Assembly: GCF_003326675.1 (NCBI RefSeq)
Contig: NZ_JPWF01000008.1
Span: 165,974 to 229,973, forward strand
DNA from: Thalassospira profundimaris
Lineage (GTDB): Bacteria > Pseudomonadota > Alphaproteobacteria > Rhodospirillales > Thalassospiraceae
Reading direction: 5' to 3'
DNA: 64,000 nt
The notes under the pieces are model-generated. The model was not told the origin of the DNA. It did no database searches and saw only the letters and a program-made list of their open reading frames with translations. Positions 1 through 10,618 of the stretch are shown in pieces. The position numbers and the translations under genes were made by a program. Every line of letters starts with the position of its first letter. Position 1 is the stretch's first letter.

Positions 1-697
<697 letters not shown>

Positions 698-741
698 TCA
701 CTGGTAGGAACCATGCCGTTTGTTCGGCATGAAGGTTACAG

Positions 742-776
742 CAAAAAAGAATGCCGCCAATGACGATTGGCGGCAT
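742..776 (-). terminator. Rho-independent terminator after kdsA
   Basis: Read on the minus strand, a 12-bp stem (AATGCCGCCAAT with ATTGGCGGCATT, loop of 4) is followed by CTTTTTTGC. It lies 8 nt after the kdsA stop and before eno. Confidence 0.85.
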
Positions 777-783
777 TTGAAAA

Positions 784-1641
784 TCATGCGTCGAACATAT
801 CCAGACGAACCGGATTGGCTTTTGCCACTTTGTCCAATTCCATCAGAACCGAAAGAACTTCGGGCAATTTGTTCAACGGGATTTGGTTCGGGCCATCAGA
901 GATGGCCGTTGCCGGATTATCGTGGGTTTCGATAAACAGTGCCGCGATACCAACCGACACGGCTGCGCGGGCCAGAACAGGCGCGAATTCGCGCTGGCCA
1001 CCTGACGAGGTGCCCTGTCCGCCTGGCTGCTGGACCGAATGGGTTGCATCGAAGACAACTGGGTAGCCCTGACGGGCCATGGTGGGAAGTCCGCGGAAGT
1101 CCGTGACAAGCGTGTTGTAGCCAAAGCTGGTCCCACGGTCACAGAGCATAATATTTTCATTGCCGGTAGCGGCAAGGTTGTTGGCAACGTTAACCATGTC
1201 CCAGGGAGCCAGGAATTGGCCTTTTTTAACGTTGACCGCACGTCCGGTCTTGCCCGCTGCCTGCAACAGATCCGCCTGACGGCACAGGAATGCCGGGATC
1301 TGAAGAATGTCGGCAACTTCGGCCACGGCCGCACACTGATCTGGCAAATGCACATCGGTTACAATCGGAAGGCCGGTAACAGATTTCACTTCTGCCAGAA
1401 TGTCGAGGCCTTCGGAAATACCAACGCCGCGTTTGGACGTGGTGCTGGTACGGTTGGCCTTGTCAAACGAGCTTTTGTAAACCAGTCCGATGCCAAGCCC
1501 TTCGGACAATTCCTTAAGGGCTGCGGACATTTCCAGTGCGTGCTGACGGCTTTCAATCGCGCAAGGCCCTGCCAAAACGGCAAAGGGCTTGTCATTGGCG
1601 ATTTCGATGTTGCCGACTTTGACAGTTTTAATTTCGGTCAT
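784..1641 (-). CDS. kdsA: 3-deoxy-8-phosphooctulonate (KDO-8-P) synthase
   Basis: Condenses phosphoenolpyruvate with arabinose-5-phosphate to KDO-8-phosphate, the precursor of the inner-core sugar of LPS. Predicted 285 aa, normal for the family. Motifs: AGPCAIES near 24-31, SSFDKANR near 57-64, then CDRGTSFGYN, DATHSVQQPGG and IETHDNPA. The Cys in AGPC (residue 27) is where the E. coli enzyme has Asn, so this looks like the metal-dependent class. The ATG at 1641 is preferred because family members begin close to the VKVGNIEIANDKPF strand; an upstream in-frame ATG at 1656 would add five residues. It lies 62 nt after pyrG, so the two may be co-transcribed. Confidence 0.96.
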   Translation of the reverse strand: MTEIKTVKVGNIEIANDKPFAVLAGPCAIESRQHALEMSAALKELSEGLGIGLVYKSSFDKANRTSTTSKRGVGISEGLDILAEVKSVTGLPIVTDVHLPDQCAAVAEVADILQIPAFLCRQADLLQAAGKTGRAVNVKKGQFLAPWDMVNVANNLAATGNENIMLCDRGTSFGYNTLVTDFRGLPTMARQGYPVVFDATHSVQQPGGQGTSSGGQREFAPVLARAAVSVGIAALFIETHDNPATAISDGPNQIPLNKLPEVLSVLMELDKVAKANPVRLDMFDA

Positions 1642-1703
1642 TGCGATGACTTTCATTCAAGCATGCGGCACACGGCCACGCGCGCAGTCAGACTGCGTAT
1701 CGA

Positions 1704-3341
<1,638 letters not shown>

Positions 3342-3408
3342 TCATCTCAAAGCACAAAGCCTCGGTTCAATGCCGTTTAGTGCATCACGAACCGGGGAAT
3401 ACAACAAT

Positions 3409-3438
3409 CAAAAATTGAGGCGGCAAGTTTGCCGCCTC
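3409..3438 (-). terminator. Rho-independent terminator between secG and pyrG
   Basis: On the minus strand a perfect GAGGCGGCAA...GCCGCCTC stem is followed by AATTTTTG. It lies 20 nt after the secG stop and would end the tpiA-secG transcript. Confidence 0.85.
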
Positions 3439-3457
3439 GTGTCGTCGGTTAATTTGT

Positions 3458-3793
3458 TTAGCGGGTCGGAGCCGCGGGCCCGGTATCCTCAGCGGGTTCA
3501 GTAACCGCCGGGGCCGAAGCCGGTGCCTGTTCCAGAATGGAAGTTGGCTTGGTGTGGCTGTTGGACTGCAATGCAAGAATGATGCTGGTGATCATGAATG
3601 CACCTGCCAGAATCGCAGTGGTACGGGTCAGGAGGTTTGCAGCGCCGCGCGAGCTCATCACGCCGAAGCCGCCGCCTCCACCGCCGCTGTTACCGCCGAT
3701 ACCAAGCCCACCGCCCTCGCTGCGCTGTACGAGAATCACGGCGATCAAGCCAAGCGCAAGAAGAAGGTGGATTACCAGAATGACTGTATGCAT
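3458..3793 (-). CDS. secG: preprotein translocase subunit SecG
   Basis: Small non-essential subunit of the SecYEG channel in the inner membrane. 111 aa. It has an N-terminal membrane segment (about 2-22, HTVILVIHLLLALGLIAVILV), the conserved QRSEGGGLG loop with a long Gly stretch, and a second membrane segment (about 53-75). The tail (about 85-111) is Ala/Pro-rich and low in complexity, as often seen in alphaproteobacterial SecG. It lies about 100 nt downstream of tpiA on the same strand. Confidence 0.95.
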   Translation of the reverse strand: MHTVILVIHLLLALGLIAVILVQRSEGGGLGIGGNSGGGGGGFGVMSSRGAANLLTRTTAILAGAFMITSIILALQSNSHTKPTSILEQAPASAPAVTEPAEDTGPAAPTR

Positions 3794-3890
3794 GGTCTCG
3801 AAACTCTTGTCCTAACTTCCGATCCGAACACAGTTTGGCCCGGATCGGGCATAAATTTGATGCGTATTTAACGCGTTTTATGGCTGTTGG

Positions 3891-4646
3891 CTAGGCGCAA
3901 GTTTCAATAATTTGCCAAAAATCTTCAACCTTGAGGCTCGCCCCGCCGACAAGTGCGCCATCGACATCTTCAAGTGCAAGCAATTCTGCCGCATTGGACG
4001 GTTTGACCGAACCACCATAAAGAATGCGGAATTCGTTACCGTCTTCAAAGCGTTTGACAAGTTCGGCACGGATTGCGGTGTGAACTTCGGCAACTTCTTC
4101 GACACTTGCTGTGCGGCCAGTGCCAATTGCCCAGACCGGCTCATAGGCGACCACGGTGTTCTTTGCAGTCGCGCCGTCCGGGACAGAAACAGCCACCTGC
4201 CCGTTCACAACAGAGAGGGTCGCACCAAGATCGCGTTCCTGTTCGGTTTCGCCAACACAGACGACCGCAAACAGGCCCGCATCATGTGCAGCAATGGCCT
4301 TGCGGCGAATATCGGTCGAGCTTTCACTATGATCGGCGCGACGCTCGGAATGACCAACCAGAACATAACCGGCACCAATATCAGCCAGCATCGGAGCAGC
4401 GATATCACCGGTATGTGCGCCCGAGGTCGCAACATGGCAATCCTGTCCGCCAACAGCAACAGCACTATCCTTCGTGACACCAACAACTTCTGACAACAAA
4501 GTTGCTGGCGGACATACCAGCACATCACACCCAAGCTGACCCTTTTCAGAAGCCTTTGCAGCCAGACCGGACGCCAGTGCAAGACCGTCTGCGCGCAAAC
4601 AGTTCATTTTCCAGTTTCCGGCAATCAGGGGACGGCGTTGGGTCAT
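3891..4646 (-). CDS. tpiA: triose-phosphate isomerase
   Basis: Interconverts dihydroxyacetone phosphate and glyceraldehyde 3-phosphate in glycolysis and gluconeogenesis. Predicted 251 aa, the usual size. Motifs in order: LIAGNWKMN at the N-terminus (catalytic Lys), GHSERR (catalytic His), [12 protein letters not shown] (catalytic Glu and loop 6), [10 protein letters not shown] and LVGGASL (phosphate binding). The ATG at 4646 is chosen because GAGG lies 9 nt upstream and the protein then starts [12 protein letters not shown]; an ATG at 4670 would add an atypical eight-residue extension. Divergent from ppiD. Confidence 0.97.
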   Translation of the reverse strand: MTQRRPLIAGNWKMNCLRADGLALASGLAAKASEKGQLGCDVLVCPPATLLSEVVGVTKDSAVAVGGQDCHVATSGAHTGDIAAPMLADIGAGYVLVGHSERRADHSESSTDIRRKAIAAHDAGLFAVVCVGETEQERDLGATLSVVNGQVAVSVPDGATAKNTVVAYEPVWAIGTGRTASVEEVAEVHTAIRAELVKRFEDGNEFRILYGGSVKPSNAAELLALEDVDGALVGGASLKVEDFWQIIETCA

Positions 4647-4977
4647 GTCAAAGTACCTCGTGCTGATCATGTTCAGACAATCTTGTTTTCAAACAGCACC
4701 TTAACTTTACCAGACTGGCCGTTACGAACTGTTACAAGATCAATTTCGATGCGGCTTTTAGCATGTCCACCGCATGGGGCCAAGTACCGGAAAGCACGCG
4801 ATCATGCATTTCGTTTGGTATTGCAATGATCTTCTATGCAATCGGCTGTTGCCGCTGCTACGTCTCGCCATTAAGATGCCCGGCAATTTCGTCGGGATTT
4901 ACGTCCAGTGACGACCATAATTAAAAGCTGTCGATACATTATATCGACACCAAACCACGAATTGTTAGGCTTATCAT
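4647..4977. other. divergent intergenic region tpiA/ppiD
   Basis: 331 bp without a convincing gene. On the minus strand a stretch ending in a stop at 4673-4675 reads for about 40 codons with coding-like composition but has no ATG; see findings. A perfect inverted repeat at 4929-4949 lies just before ppiD. Promoters for both genes must be here, but no -35/-10 pair of good quality stands out. Confidence 0.5.
4929..4949. promoter_or_regulatory. perfect inverted repeat upstream of ppiD
   Basis: TGTCGATA-CATTA-TATCGACA: 8-bp arms with a 5-nt spacer, 28 nt before the ppiD ATG. The centre (CATTATAT) resembles a -10 element, so a repressor site over the ppiD promoter is possible. It has no T tail, so it is not a terminator. 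No regulator is known for it. Confidence 0.45.
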
Positions 4978-6867
4978 ATGCTTGCTGGCATTCGCACATT
5001 TTCGAAATCAATCTTTGCCAAGATCATCTTTGGCGTGATTGCTCTGAGCTTCGTGATCTGGGGCCTGAACGCATCGATGCTTAATCTTGGCACGTCGCGT
5101 GAAGTTGCCGAAATCGGCAGCCAGAAAATTACCCCGATTGAACTGGACCGCGCCTTCCAGCGCAGCGTGCAGAATATGCGAAATGTATTCGGCCCGAATT
5201 TCAACCAGCAACAGGCCATCCAGATGGGCCTTCTGAACAATACGGTGCAGTCGCTCGTATCTCAGAAAGTGCTGCGTGAAGACGCCAAGGACATGGGGAT
5301 TGGCATCAGCGACGATAAAGTCCGCGATACCATCTTCACATCGGACAATTTCAAGGACCCGACCACCGGCCAGTTCAGCCGTGACCGTTTCCTTCAGGCG
5401 CTTTACACCGCAGGTTACACCGAACAGGAATTCATCGAAGGCGTTCGTGGCGATCTGATGAGCCAGCAGGTTGTCGGCAGCCTGACCGGCACCGCTGCCG
5501 TTCCGGAAATGATGGCAAAGCAGATTGTTGCCTATCGCAAGGAACAGCGTAGCGGTTCTTTCTTTGCGCTGAATGCTGCCGGCTTTGAAAATATTGCCGT
5601 TGCCGATGATGCGACCCTTCGTAAATTCCACGAAGAAAACGCTGCACAGTTCACGGCACCGGAAAGCCGTGATGTGACCCTGGCAACGCTGAGTGCATCG
5701 GATGTGATTTCGACCATTGCGGTTACCGACGAAGAAATCGCCGAATCCTACAAGCAGCGTGAAGCTGAATTCCAAACCCCGGAAAAGCGTGCCGTCGAGC
5801 AGATCCTGTTCGCACCGAATGACGAACAGTCCGCGCATGAAGCCTATAAAAAGCTTCAGGAAGGTGCCGACTTCATGGCAATCGCCAAAGAAGCGGGCAT
5901 GGATGAATCGATGGTCAAGCTTGGCGAATTCACCGCCAACGACATTCTGCCTGATCTGAGTGCCGCGACCTTCGCCCTGTCTGAAGGTGGCGTTTCCGAG
6001 CCGGTTGAAACTGCACTTGGGTGGCACATCCTGCGCGTCAGCTCGATTACCCCGGGCAGCACCCAGTCAATTGACGAAGTTCGCGACATCCTTGTTGAAG
6101 GCTTGAAGCAGTTCAAAGCCGAAGACGCTATTTATGATCTTGCCGCCTCGTTCGACGAGGAACTTGGTGCAGGTACTTCTATCGAAGATGCCGCACGTGA
6201 CGTTGGCGCCAAGACCTATAAGCTGAACGGTGTTGTCCGTGGCGAAGGTCTTTACGGCGAAGCAATTGACGGTGCCGATGAAATCAATGCGAAGATCTTT
6301 GAACTTGGTAACGGTGAAGAGAGCTTCCTTGAAGAAACCGGTTCCGGCACGCGCTATGTTCTGCGTGTTGAGAACGTAACCCCGTCGGCCCTGCGTCCGT
6401 TCGAAGATGTTCGCGATGACGTGGTTGCGGCCTGGACTGCGGACGAGCGTCAGAAACAGATGATGGCCAAGGCCGAAGAACTGGCAAACAATGTCAATTC
6501 AGGTTCCGACATTGCAACGCTTGCACTTGATGATGCTGCGTCGCTTAAGGAAACCGGCCTGACCAAACGTACCGGTCAGGGTCTTGGCAATGATGTTAAT
6601 CCGTCTGTTGCAGCCGCCCTCTTCACCCTTGAAGCTGGCAAGGCAAAGGCAATCCAGACCGGCGAAGAAATCCTGGTTGTCCGTCTTGATGACATCAAGC
6701 TTGCAGATGCGCAGACCGCAGATGCATCCTCGATCAATGACGAGCTGAAATCCGCAATCAACGAAGATATCCTTTCGCAATATCTTGGTTATCTGCGCGA
6801 TGAAATCTCGGTGACGGTCAACAACACCGTCATCAACGGGCTTTATGCCCCGACAGCGACAAACTGA
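4978..6867 (+). CDS. ppiD: membrane-anchored periplasmic peptidyl-prolyl isomerase PpiD/SurA type
   Basis: Periplasmic folding helper anchored in the inner membrane near the Sec exit. 629 aa, like other PpiD proteins. It starts MLAGIRTFSKSIFAKIIFG; one membrane segment covers about 13-33. A SurA_N-like chaperone domain follows (about 35-180). One parvulin domain lies at about 265-360 (AVEQILFAPNDEQ ... LGEFTANDILPDL ... ALGWHILRVSSI), then a long C-terminal region. It sits between divergent tpiA and trpE and ends at a strong terminator. Catalytic activity is uncertain, since PpiD parvulin domains are often inactive. Confidence 0.93.
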   Translation: MLAGIRTFSKSIFAKIIFGVIALSFVIWGLNASMLNLGTSREVAEIGSQKITPIELDRAFQRSVQNMRNVFGPNFNQQQAIQMGLLNNTVQSLVSQKVLREDAKDMGIGISDDKVRDTIFTSDNFKDPTTGQFSRDRFLQALYTAGYTEQEFIEGVRGDLMSQQVVGSLTGTAAVPEMMAKQIVAYRKEQRSGSFFALNAAGFENIAVADDATLRKFHEENAAQFTAPESRDVTLATLSASDVISTIAVTDEEIAESYKQREAEFQTPEKRAVEQILFAPNDEQSAHEAYKKLQEGADFMAIAKEAGMDESMVKLGEFTANDILPDLSAATFALSEGGVSEPVETALGWHILRVSSITPGSTQSIDEVRDILVEGLKQFKAEDAIYDLAASFDEELGAGTSIEDAARDVGAKTYKLNGVVRGEGLYGEAIDGADEINAKIFELGNGEESFLEETGSGTRYVLRVENVTPSALRPFEDVRDDVVAAWTADERQKQMMAKAEELANNVNSGSDIATLALDDAASLKETGLTKRTGQGLGNDVNPSVAAALFTLEAGKAKAIQTGEEILVVRLDDIKLADAQTADASSINDELKSAINEDILSQYLGYLRDEISVTVNNTVINGLYAPTATN

Positions 6868-6876
6868 TACCAGCAC

Positions 6877-6914
6877 AAAGGGCGACCGGTTAATCCGGTC
6901 GCCCTTTTCTTTTT
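6877..6914 (+). terminator. Rho-independent terminator after ppiD
   Basis: AAAGGGCGACCGG-TTAAT-CCGGTCGCCCTTT, a perfect 13-bp stem running into TTCTTTTT, 10 nt after the ppiD stop. Confidence 0.92.
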
Positions 6915-6951
6915 ATAAAAGCCGATCACCAGACCAACATTTGGATAGACC

Positions 6952-8451
6952 ATGGAAATCAAACCGGATTTCAACAGCTTCAAGCAAAATTACGAAAACG
7001 GCATATCGCAGGTTCTTTGGACCTCCTTGACCGCCGATCTCGATACGCCGGTATCGGCGTTCCTCAAGATCGCCGAAGGCATGCCGAACACCTATTTGCT
7101 TGAATCTGTTGAAGGTGGTGCTGTTCGCGGCCGTTATTCATTTCTGGGCCTGAAACCTGACCTGATATGGCGATGCTTTGGGACCAAGGCGGAACTCAAC
7201 CGTCGTGCCATGGCCGATGCAGATGCCTTTGAGAACGAGGCTGACGCACCACTCGACAGTTTGAAAAAACTGATTGCGGAAAGCTATATCGAATTGCCCG
7301 ACAACCTGCCGCCCATGAGTGCTGGTCTGGTCGGCTATATGGGCTATGACACCGTTCGTCTGATGGAAAAGCTTCCTGACAGCAACCATGACGAACTGGG
7401 CGTTCCCGACGGAATTTTTATCCGCCCGACCGTCACGGCAAGCTTTGACACCATTGAAGATACTGTAACCGTCGTCACCCCGGTCCGCCCGGAAGATGGC
7501 ATTGATGCCAATGCCGCCTATGATCTGGCCTGCGCGCGCCTGAATGATGTGGTGATGCAGTTTCAGCGCAACCTGTTCATCGACCGTCGGTCCAAATCCG
7601 TGCCCGACACCCTTCCCGACCCGAAAGTCAGCGTTGATGAGGTTGGATTTTATGACATGGTTGACAAGGCCAAGGAATATATCCGCGCGGGCGACATTTT
7701 TCAGGTTGTGCTGTCTCAGCGTTATACGCTGCCCTATCAGTTGCCGCCATTTGCCTTTTATCGGGCGCTGCGCCGGATCAATCCGTCGCCCTTCATGTTC
7801 TATCTTGATATTGGCGGCTTTCAGGTTGTCGGGGCCAGCCCGGAAATTCTGGTCCGCCTGCGTGACGGCGAAGTCACCATTCGTCCGATTGCCGGTACAC
7901 GTCGGCGCGGCAAAACGCCCGAAGACGATAAAGTCATGGCCCAGGACCTGTTGGACGACCCCAAGGAACGCTCGGAACATCTGATGTTGCTTGATCTTGG
8001 CCGCAATGATGTTGGTCGTGTTTCCAAACCGGGAACCGTTCGCGTTACAGACCGCGAACAGATCGAATACTACTCCCACGTCATGCATATTGTTTCCAAC
8101 GTGGTCGGTCAGATTGATGAAACAAAATATGACGCCATGGACGCGCTTAAGGCGGGTTTCCCGGCAGGCACCGTTTCGGGTGCCCCAAAAGTTCGTGCGA
8201 TGGAAATCATCGATGAACTGGAATCGGTTCGGCGTGGCATTTATGCCGGATGTATCGGCTATATCTCGGCCGATGGATCAATGGATACCTGCATTGCGCT
8301 GCGTACGGCCGTGATCAAGGACGAGAAAATCCATATTCAGGCCGGTGCCGGTATCGTCGTCGACAGCAAACCGGAACTGGAACACAAGGAATGCCGTAAC
8401 AAGGCCGGTGCCCTGATGGCGGCAGCACGCGAAGCATATCGGTTTGCCTGA
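6952..8451 (+). CDS. trpE: anthranilate synthase component I
   Basis: With TrpG converts chorismate and glutamine to anthranilate, the first step of tryptophan synthesis. 499 aa. The N-terminal Trp-binding motif YLLESVEGG lies at about 46-54, which predicts feedback inhibition by Trp. The chorismate-binding domain has PSPFMFYLD, IRPIAGTRRRG, LMLLDLGRNDVGRV, FPAGTVSGAPKVRAME and GIYAGCIGY. It lies between two terminators, so it is probably transcribed alone. No Trp-rich leader peptide or attenuator is visible in the short gap before it. trpGDC is 1.5 kb further on, beyond an opposite-strand gene. Confidence 0.97.
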   Translation: MEIKPDFNSFKQNYENGISQVLWTSLTADLDTPVSAFLKIAEGMPNTYLLESVEGGAVRGRYSFLGLKPDLIWRCFGTKAELNRRAMADADAFENEADAPLDSLKKLIAESYIELPDNLPPMSAGLVGYMGYDTVRLMEKLPDSNHDELGVPDGIFIRPTVTASFDTIEDTVTVVTPVRPEDGIDANAAYDLACARLNDVVMQFQRNLFIDRRSKSVPDTLPDPKVSVDEVGFYDMVDKAKEYIRAGDIFQVVLSQRYTLPYQLPPFAFYRALRRINPSPFMFYLDIGGFQVVGASPEILVRLRDGEVTIRPIAGTRRRGKTPEDDKVMAQDLLDDPKERSEHLMLLDLGRNDVGRVSKPGTVRVTDREQIEYYSHVMHIVSNVVGQIDETKYDAMDALKAGFPAGTVSGAPKVRAMEIIDELESVRRGIYAGCIGYISADGSMDTCIALRTAVIKDEKIHIQAGAGIVVDSKPELEHKECRNKAGALMAAAREAYRFA

Positions 8452-8472
8452 TCAATCTTCGGGATCAGATTG

Positions 8473-8502
8473 AAAAGGGCCGCAATCATCTGCGGCCCTT
8501 TT
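8473..8502. terminator. bidirectional terminator between trpE and the deacetylase gene
   Basis: AAAAGGGCCGCA-ATCATC-TGCGGCCCTTTT: a perfect 12-bp stem with A and T flanks on both sides, between the converging ends of trpE (8451) and the minus-strand gene ending at 8528. Confidence 0.9.
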
Positions 8503-8527
8503 GCTTTAATGTCGACGTACCAGACAA

Positions 8528-9742
8528 TCAGCCGGTAACACTTTGCGAAGACCGGCGCAAAATATCGGTCACAGGCACAAGAACAAATCCGCGCGCCTCG
8601 ATTTCGGGAATCCATTTGCGAAGCGCGCTAATCGTCAGATCGCGCGGATGGCCGATTGCAATCGCATAACCCTGCTTGGCAGCAACCCGTTCAGTACGTT
8701 CCAGCATTTCGGCGATCTTGGTGGCATCATCCGCATCATCAATAAAGACATCGCGTGTAATGGCGGGCACCCCGAACTGGTTCGCCGTCGAATAGCCGAC
8801 CGACTTCGCACTTGTTCGCGAATCAAGGAACAGCAGCCCGCGTGATTTCATAACTTCCATGACGATTTGCATGCGTTCGGGATCGGCGGTGAATTTGCTG
8901 CCCATATGGTTATTCACCCCGACATAACCGTCAAAGCGATCCAGCATCCAGTTCATCTCGCTGAGAATCTTTTGTCGATCAAAGTCTGCGAACAAGGCAT
9001 GCGGGCCCGGATCGACCGACTTTGATGACGGCTCCATCGGCATATGCAACATGACTTCATGCCCGGCCTTGCGCGCAGCATTGACTTGCGGCTGTAAATC
9101 GCGGGCATAGGGCAAATATGAAATCGTGATCGGACCGGGTAGCTCCGTCGTGCGTGCCGTGCGTGGCTGATCAAGGCCCGCATCATCAATCACAATCGCA
9201 ATTACCGGCTTTTGCCCGGCATCGGGGGCAAGGGCTGCATATTTGCGCCATGGCACATCGTTTCCCCCTGGTGCGACGGTTGTCGCCGGGCTATCGCTTC
9301 CGCTATCGCCGGGAAGAATTTCCTGTTTTGGCCGCGATGGCGGGGGTGTTCCAACAAAATCGGACAAATTTTGTCCACCCTGCCCCGGATCGACGCTTTG
9401 ACGGCCGTTTTCATCAATCAGATACCCTGTCCGTCCCTCCATCGCAGGTGGCGGCGTTTTCGGTAGCTGATAATCCTTGCGCAGCATCGGCTTGTGTTCC
9501 GGTTCTGCCAATGCGTAGTCAGGCGCACGCTGATCGGATGTGCGGCCAAATTCATCGGATGCACGATCAAGTTCAAGCATGCTGCCAACAGCAATGATGG
9601 CCGATAATGTACCCGCCACAAATGCACCGCCCAGCATCAGGCGGCCAATACCACCCGATTTCTTTTTCGGTGCAGTTTTCTTTCGGCTGGATTTCTTGGG
9701 TGCCGCCTTTTTACGTTTGGCGGTCGTTGCCCGGCGTGCCAC
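8528..9742 (-). CDS. divergent polysaccharide deacetylase family protein (DUF610)
   Basis: Secreted or membrane-anchored NodB-like protein of the divergent polysaccharide deacetylase family (PF04748); substrate unknown. Predicted 404 aa: a very basic Lys/Arg N-terminus (1-29), one membrane segment (about 31-52), a Pro-rich linker, then the domain from KPVIAIVIDDAGLDQ through HEVMLHMPMEP, GVNNHMGSKFT, LFLDSRTSAKS and AIAIGHP. GTG 9742 is chosen because GGAG lies 8 nt upstream. An ATG at 9814 (428 aa) has no Shine-Dalgarno but lies where a transcript from the TATAAT at 9821-9826 would begin, so a leaderless start is not excluded. Its place between trpE and trpG is unusual. Confidence 0.88.
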   Translation of the reverse strand: MARRATTAKRKKAAPKKSSRKKTAPKKKSGGIGRLMLGGAFVAGTLSAIIAVGSMLELDRASDEFGRTSDQRAPDYALAEPEHKPMLRKDYQLPKTPPPAMEGRTGYLIDENGRQSVDPGQGGQNLSDFVGTPPPSRPKQEILPGDSGSDSPATTVAPGGNDVPWRKYAALAPDAGQKPVIAIVIDDAGLDQPRTARTTELPGPITISYLPYARDLQPQVNAARKAGHEVMLHMPMEPSSKSVDPGPHALFADFDRQKILSEMNWMLDRFDGYVGVNNHMGSKFTADPERMQIVMEVMKSRGLLFLDSRTSAKSVGYSTANQFGVPAITRDVFIDDADDATKIAEMLERTERVAAKQGYAIAIGHPRDLTISALRKWIPEIEARGFVLVPVTDILRRSSQSVTG

Positions 9743-9783
9743 GCGGTGGTCTCCAGTATCGTTTGCTGGGTCGCTCGTAGGCG

Positions 9784-9840
9784 CTGTACGCTTGGGCGTA
9801 CAGTTCCTTCCCATATGGTGATTATAGACCGATCATGTCG
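9784..9840 (-). promoter_or_regulatory. promoter with inverted repeats for the deacetylase gene
   Basis: On the minus strand a perfect -10 TATAAT occupies 9826-9821, but the -35 is poor. The spacer contains the palindrome CCGACATGATCGG (9828-9840). Downstream, at about +10 to +30, lies the perfect repeat CTGTACGC-TTGG-GCGTACAG (9784-9803). These could be operators or, for the second, an mRNA hairpin just upstream of the GTG start. Confidence 0.45.
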
Positions 9841-9951
9841 GTTATTGTTGGGATGTTTTAAAACGATGCTGGTTAGCACCCGGTTAAGAGATCATCCCGA
9901 CATTGGAACAAGACAACCTGCTGTAGGAAAAAACCCTTACTCTGCTTCCGC

Positions 9952-9979
9952 TTGACGTAGCGGCAAGGGCGTTTATTCT
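9952..9979 (+). promoter_or_regulatory. putative sigma-70 promoter of trpGDC
   Basis: TTGACG (9952-9957), 16-bp spacer, TATTCT (9974-9979), ending 34 nt before the trpG start. This is the only good match in the 255-bp gap between the deacetylase GTG and trpG. Confidence 0.5.
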
Positions 9980-10012
9980 CTGCCGACCTTCAGATGTATG
10001 GGCGCCTTTCCG

Positions 10013-10585
10013 ATGTATCTACTCATCGATAATTACGACAGCTTCACATTCAATTTGTGGCATTATCTGCGCGAACTCGGCCCCGAGGTCGAAGTGCGCC
10101 GCAATGATGAACTTTCCGTTGAAGAGGCCCTTGCCCTCAAACCTGAAGGCATCGTGATTTCGCCCGGCCCCTGTGACCCGGAGCGTGCCGGTATCTGCCT
10201 TGATCTGATCAAGGCAGCAGCAGGCAAGGTCAAGCTTCTTGGGGTTTGTCTTGGCCATCAGTCCATCGGACAGGCCTTTGGTGGCAAGGTGGTGCGTGCG
10301 CCCCATTGCATGCATGGCAAGACCGATGCCATGAAGCATTCCGGTACAAGCGTTTTTGCAGGCCTTCCCAGCCCGTTCGAGGCGACGCGTTATCATTCTT
10401 TGGTGATCGAGCGCGAAACTTTGCCTGACAGCCTTGAAATCACGGCCGAAAGCGAAGATGGTCTGATCATGGGTGTCCGGCACAAGACCCATCAAATCCA
10501 CGGGGTTCAGTTCCATCCTGAAAGCATTGCTTCGGAACATGGCCACGCATTGTTAAAGAATTTTATCGACTATACCGGCGCGTAA
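10013..10585 (+). CDS. trpG: anthranilate synthase component II (glutamine amidotransferase)
   Basis: Supplies ammonia from glutamine to TrpE; homologues often also serve aminodeoxychorismate synthase as PabA. 190 aa. It begins [14 protein letters not shown]. The nucleophile motif [17 protein letters not shown] is near 75-90, and the catalytic His/Glu are in [15 protein letters not shown] near the C-terminus. ATG 10013 fits the family start; an in-frame ATG at 9998 would add five residues. It is first in a trpG-trpD-trpC-moaC row, with 33 nt to trpD. No separate pabA is in the window. Confidence 0.96.
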   Translation: MYLLIDNYDSFTFNLWHYLRELGPEVEVRRNDELSVEEALALKPEGIVISPGPCDPERAGICLDLIKAAAGKVKLLGVCLGHQSIGQAFGGKVVRAPHCMHGKTDAMKHSGTSVFAGLPSPFEATRYHSLVIERETLPDSLEITAESEDGLIMGVRHKTHQIHGVQFHPESIASEHGHALLKNFIDYTGA

Positions 10586-10618
10586 AACCGCACCGGACCG
10601 TAAACCGAGGAAACCCGA

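Noticed and set aside
6915..6951. Trp attenuator in front of trpE
   Set aside because: Only 37 nt lie between the ppiD terminator and the ATG; no leader peptide with Trp codons is present.
9873..9887. CtrA-like site TTAG-N7-TTAA upstream of trpG
   Set aside because: One mismatch in a short motif, expected by chance, and no cell-cycle gene next to it.
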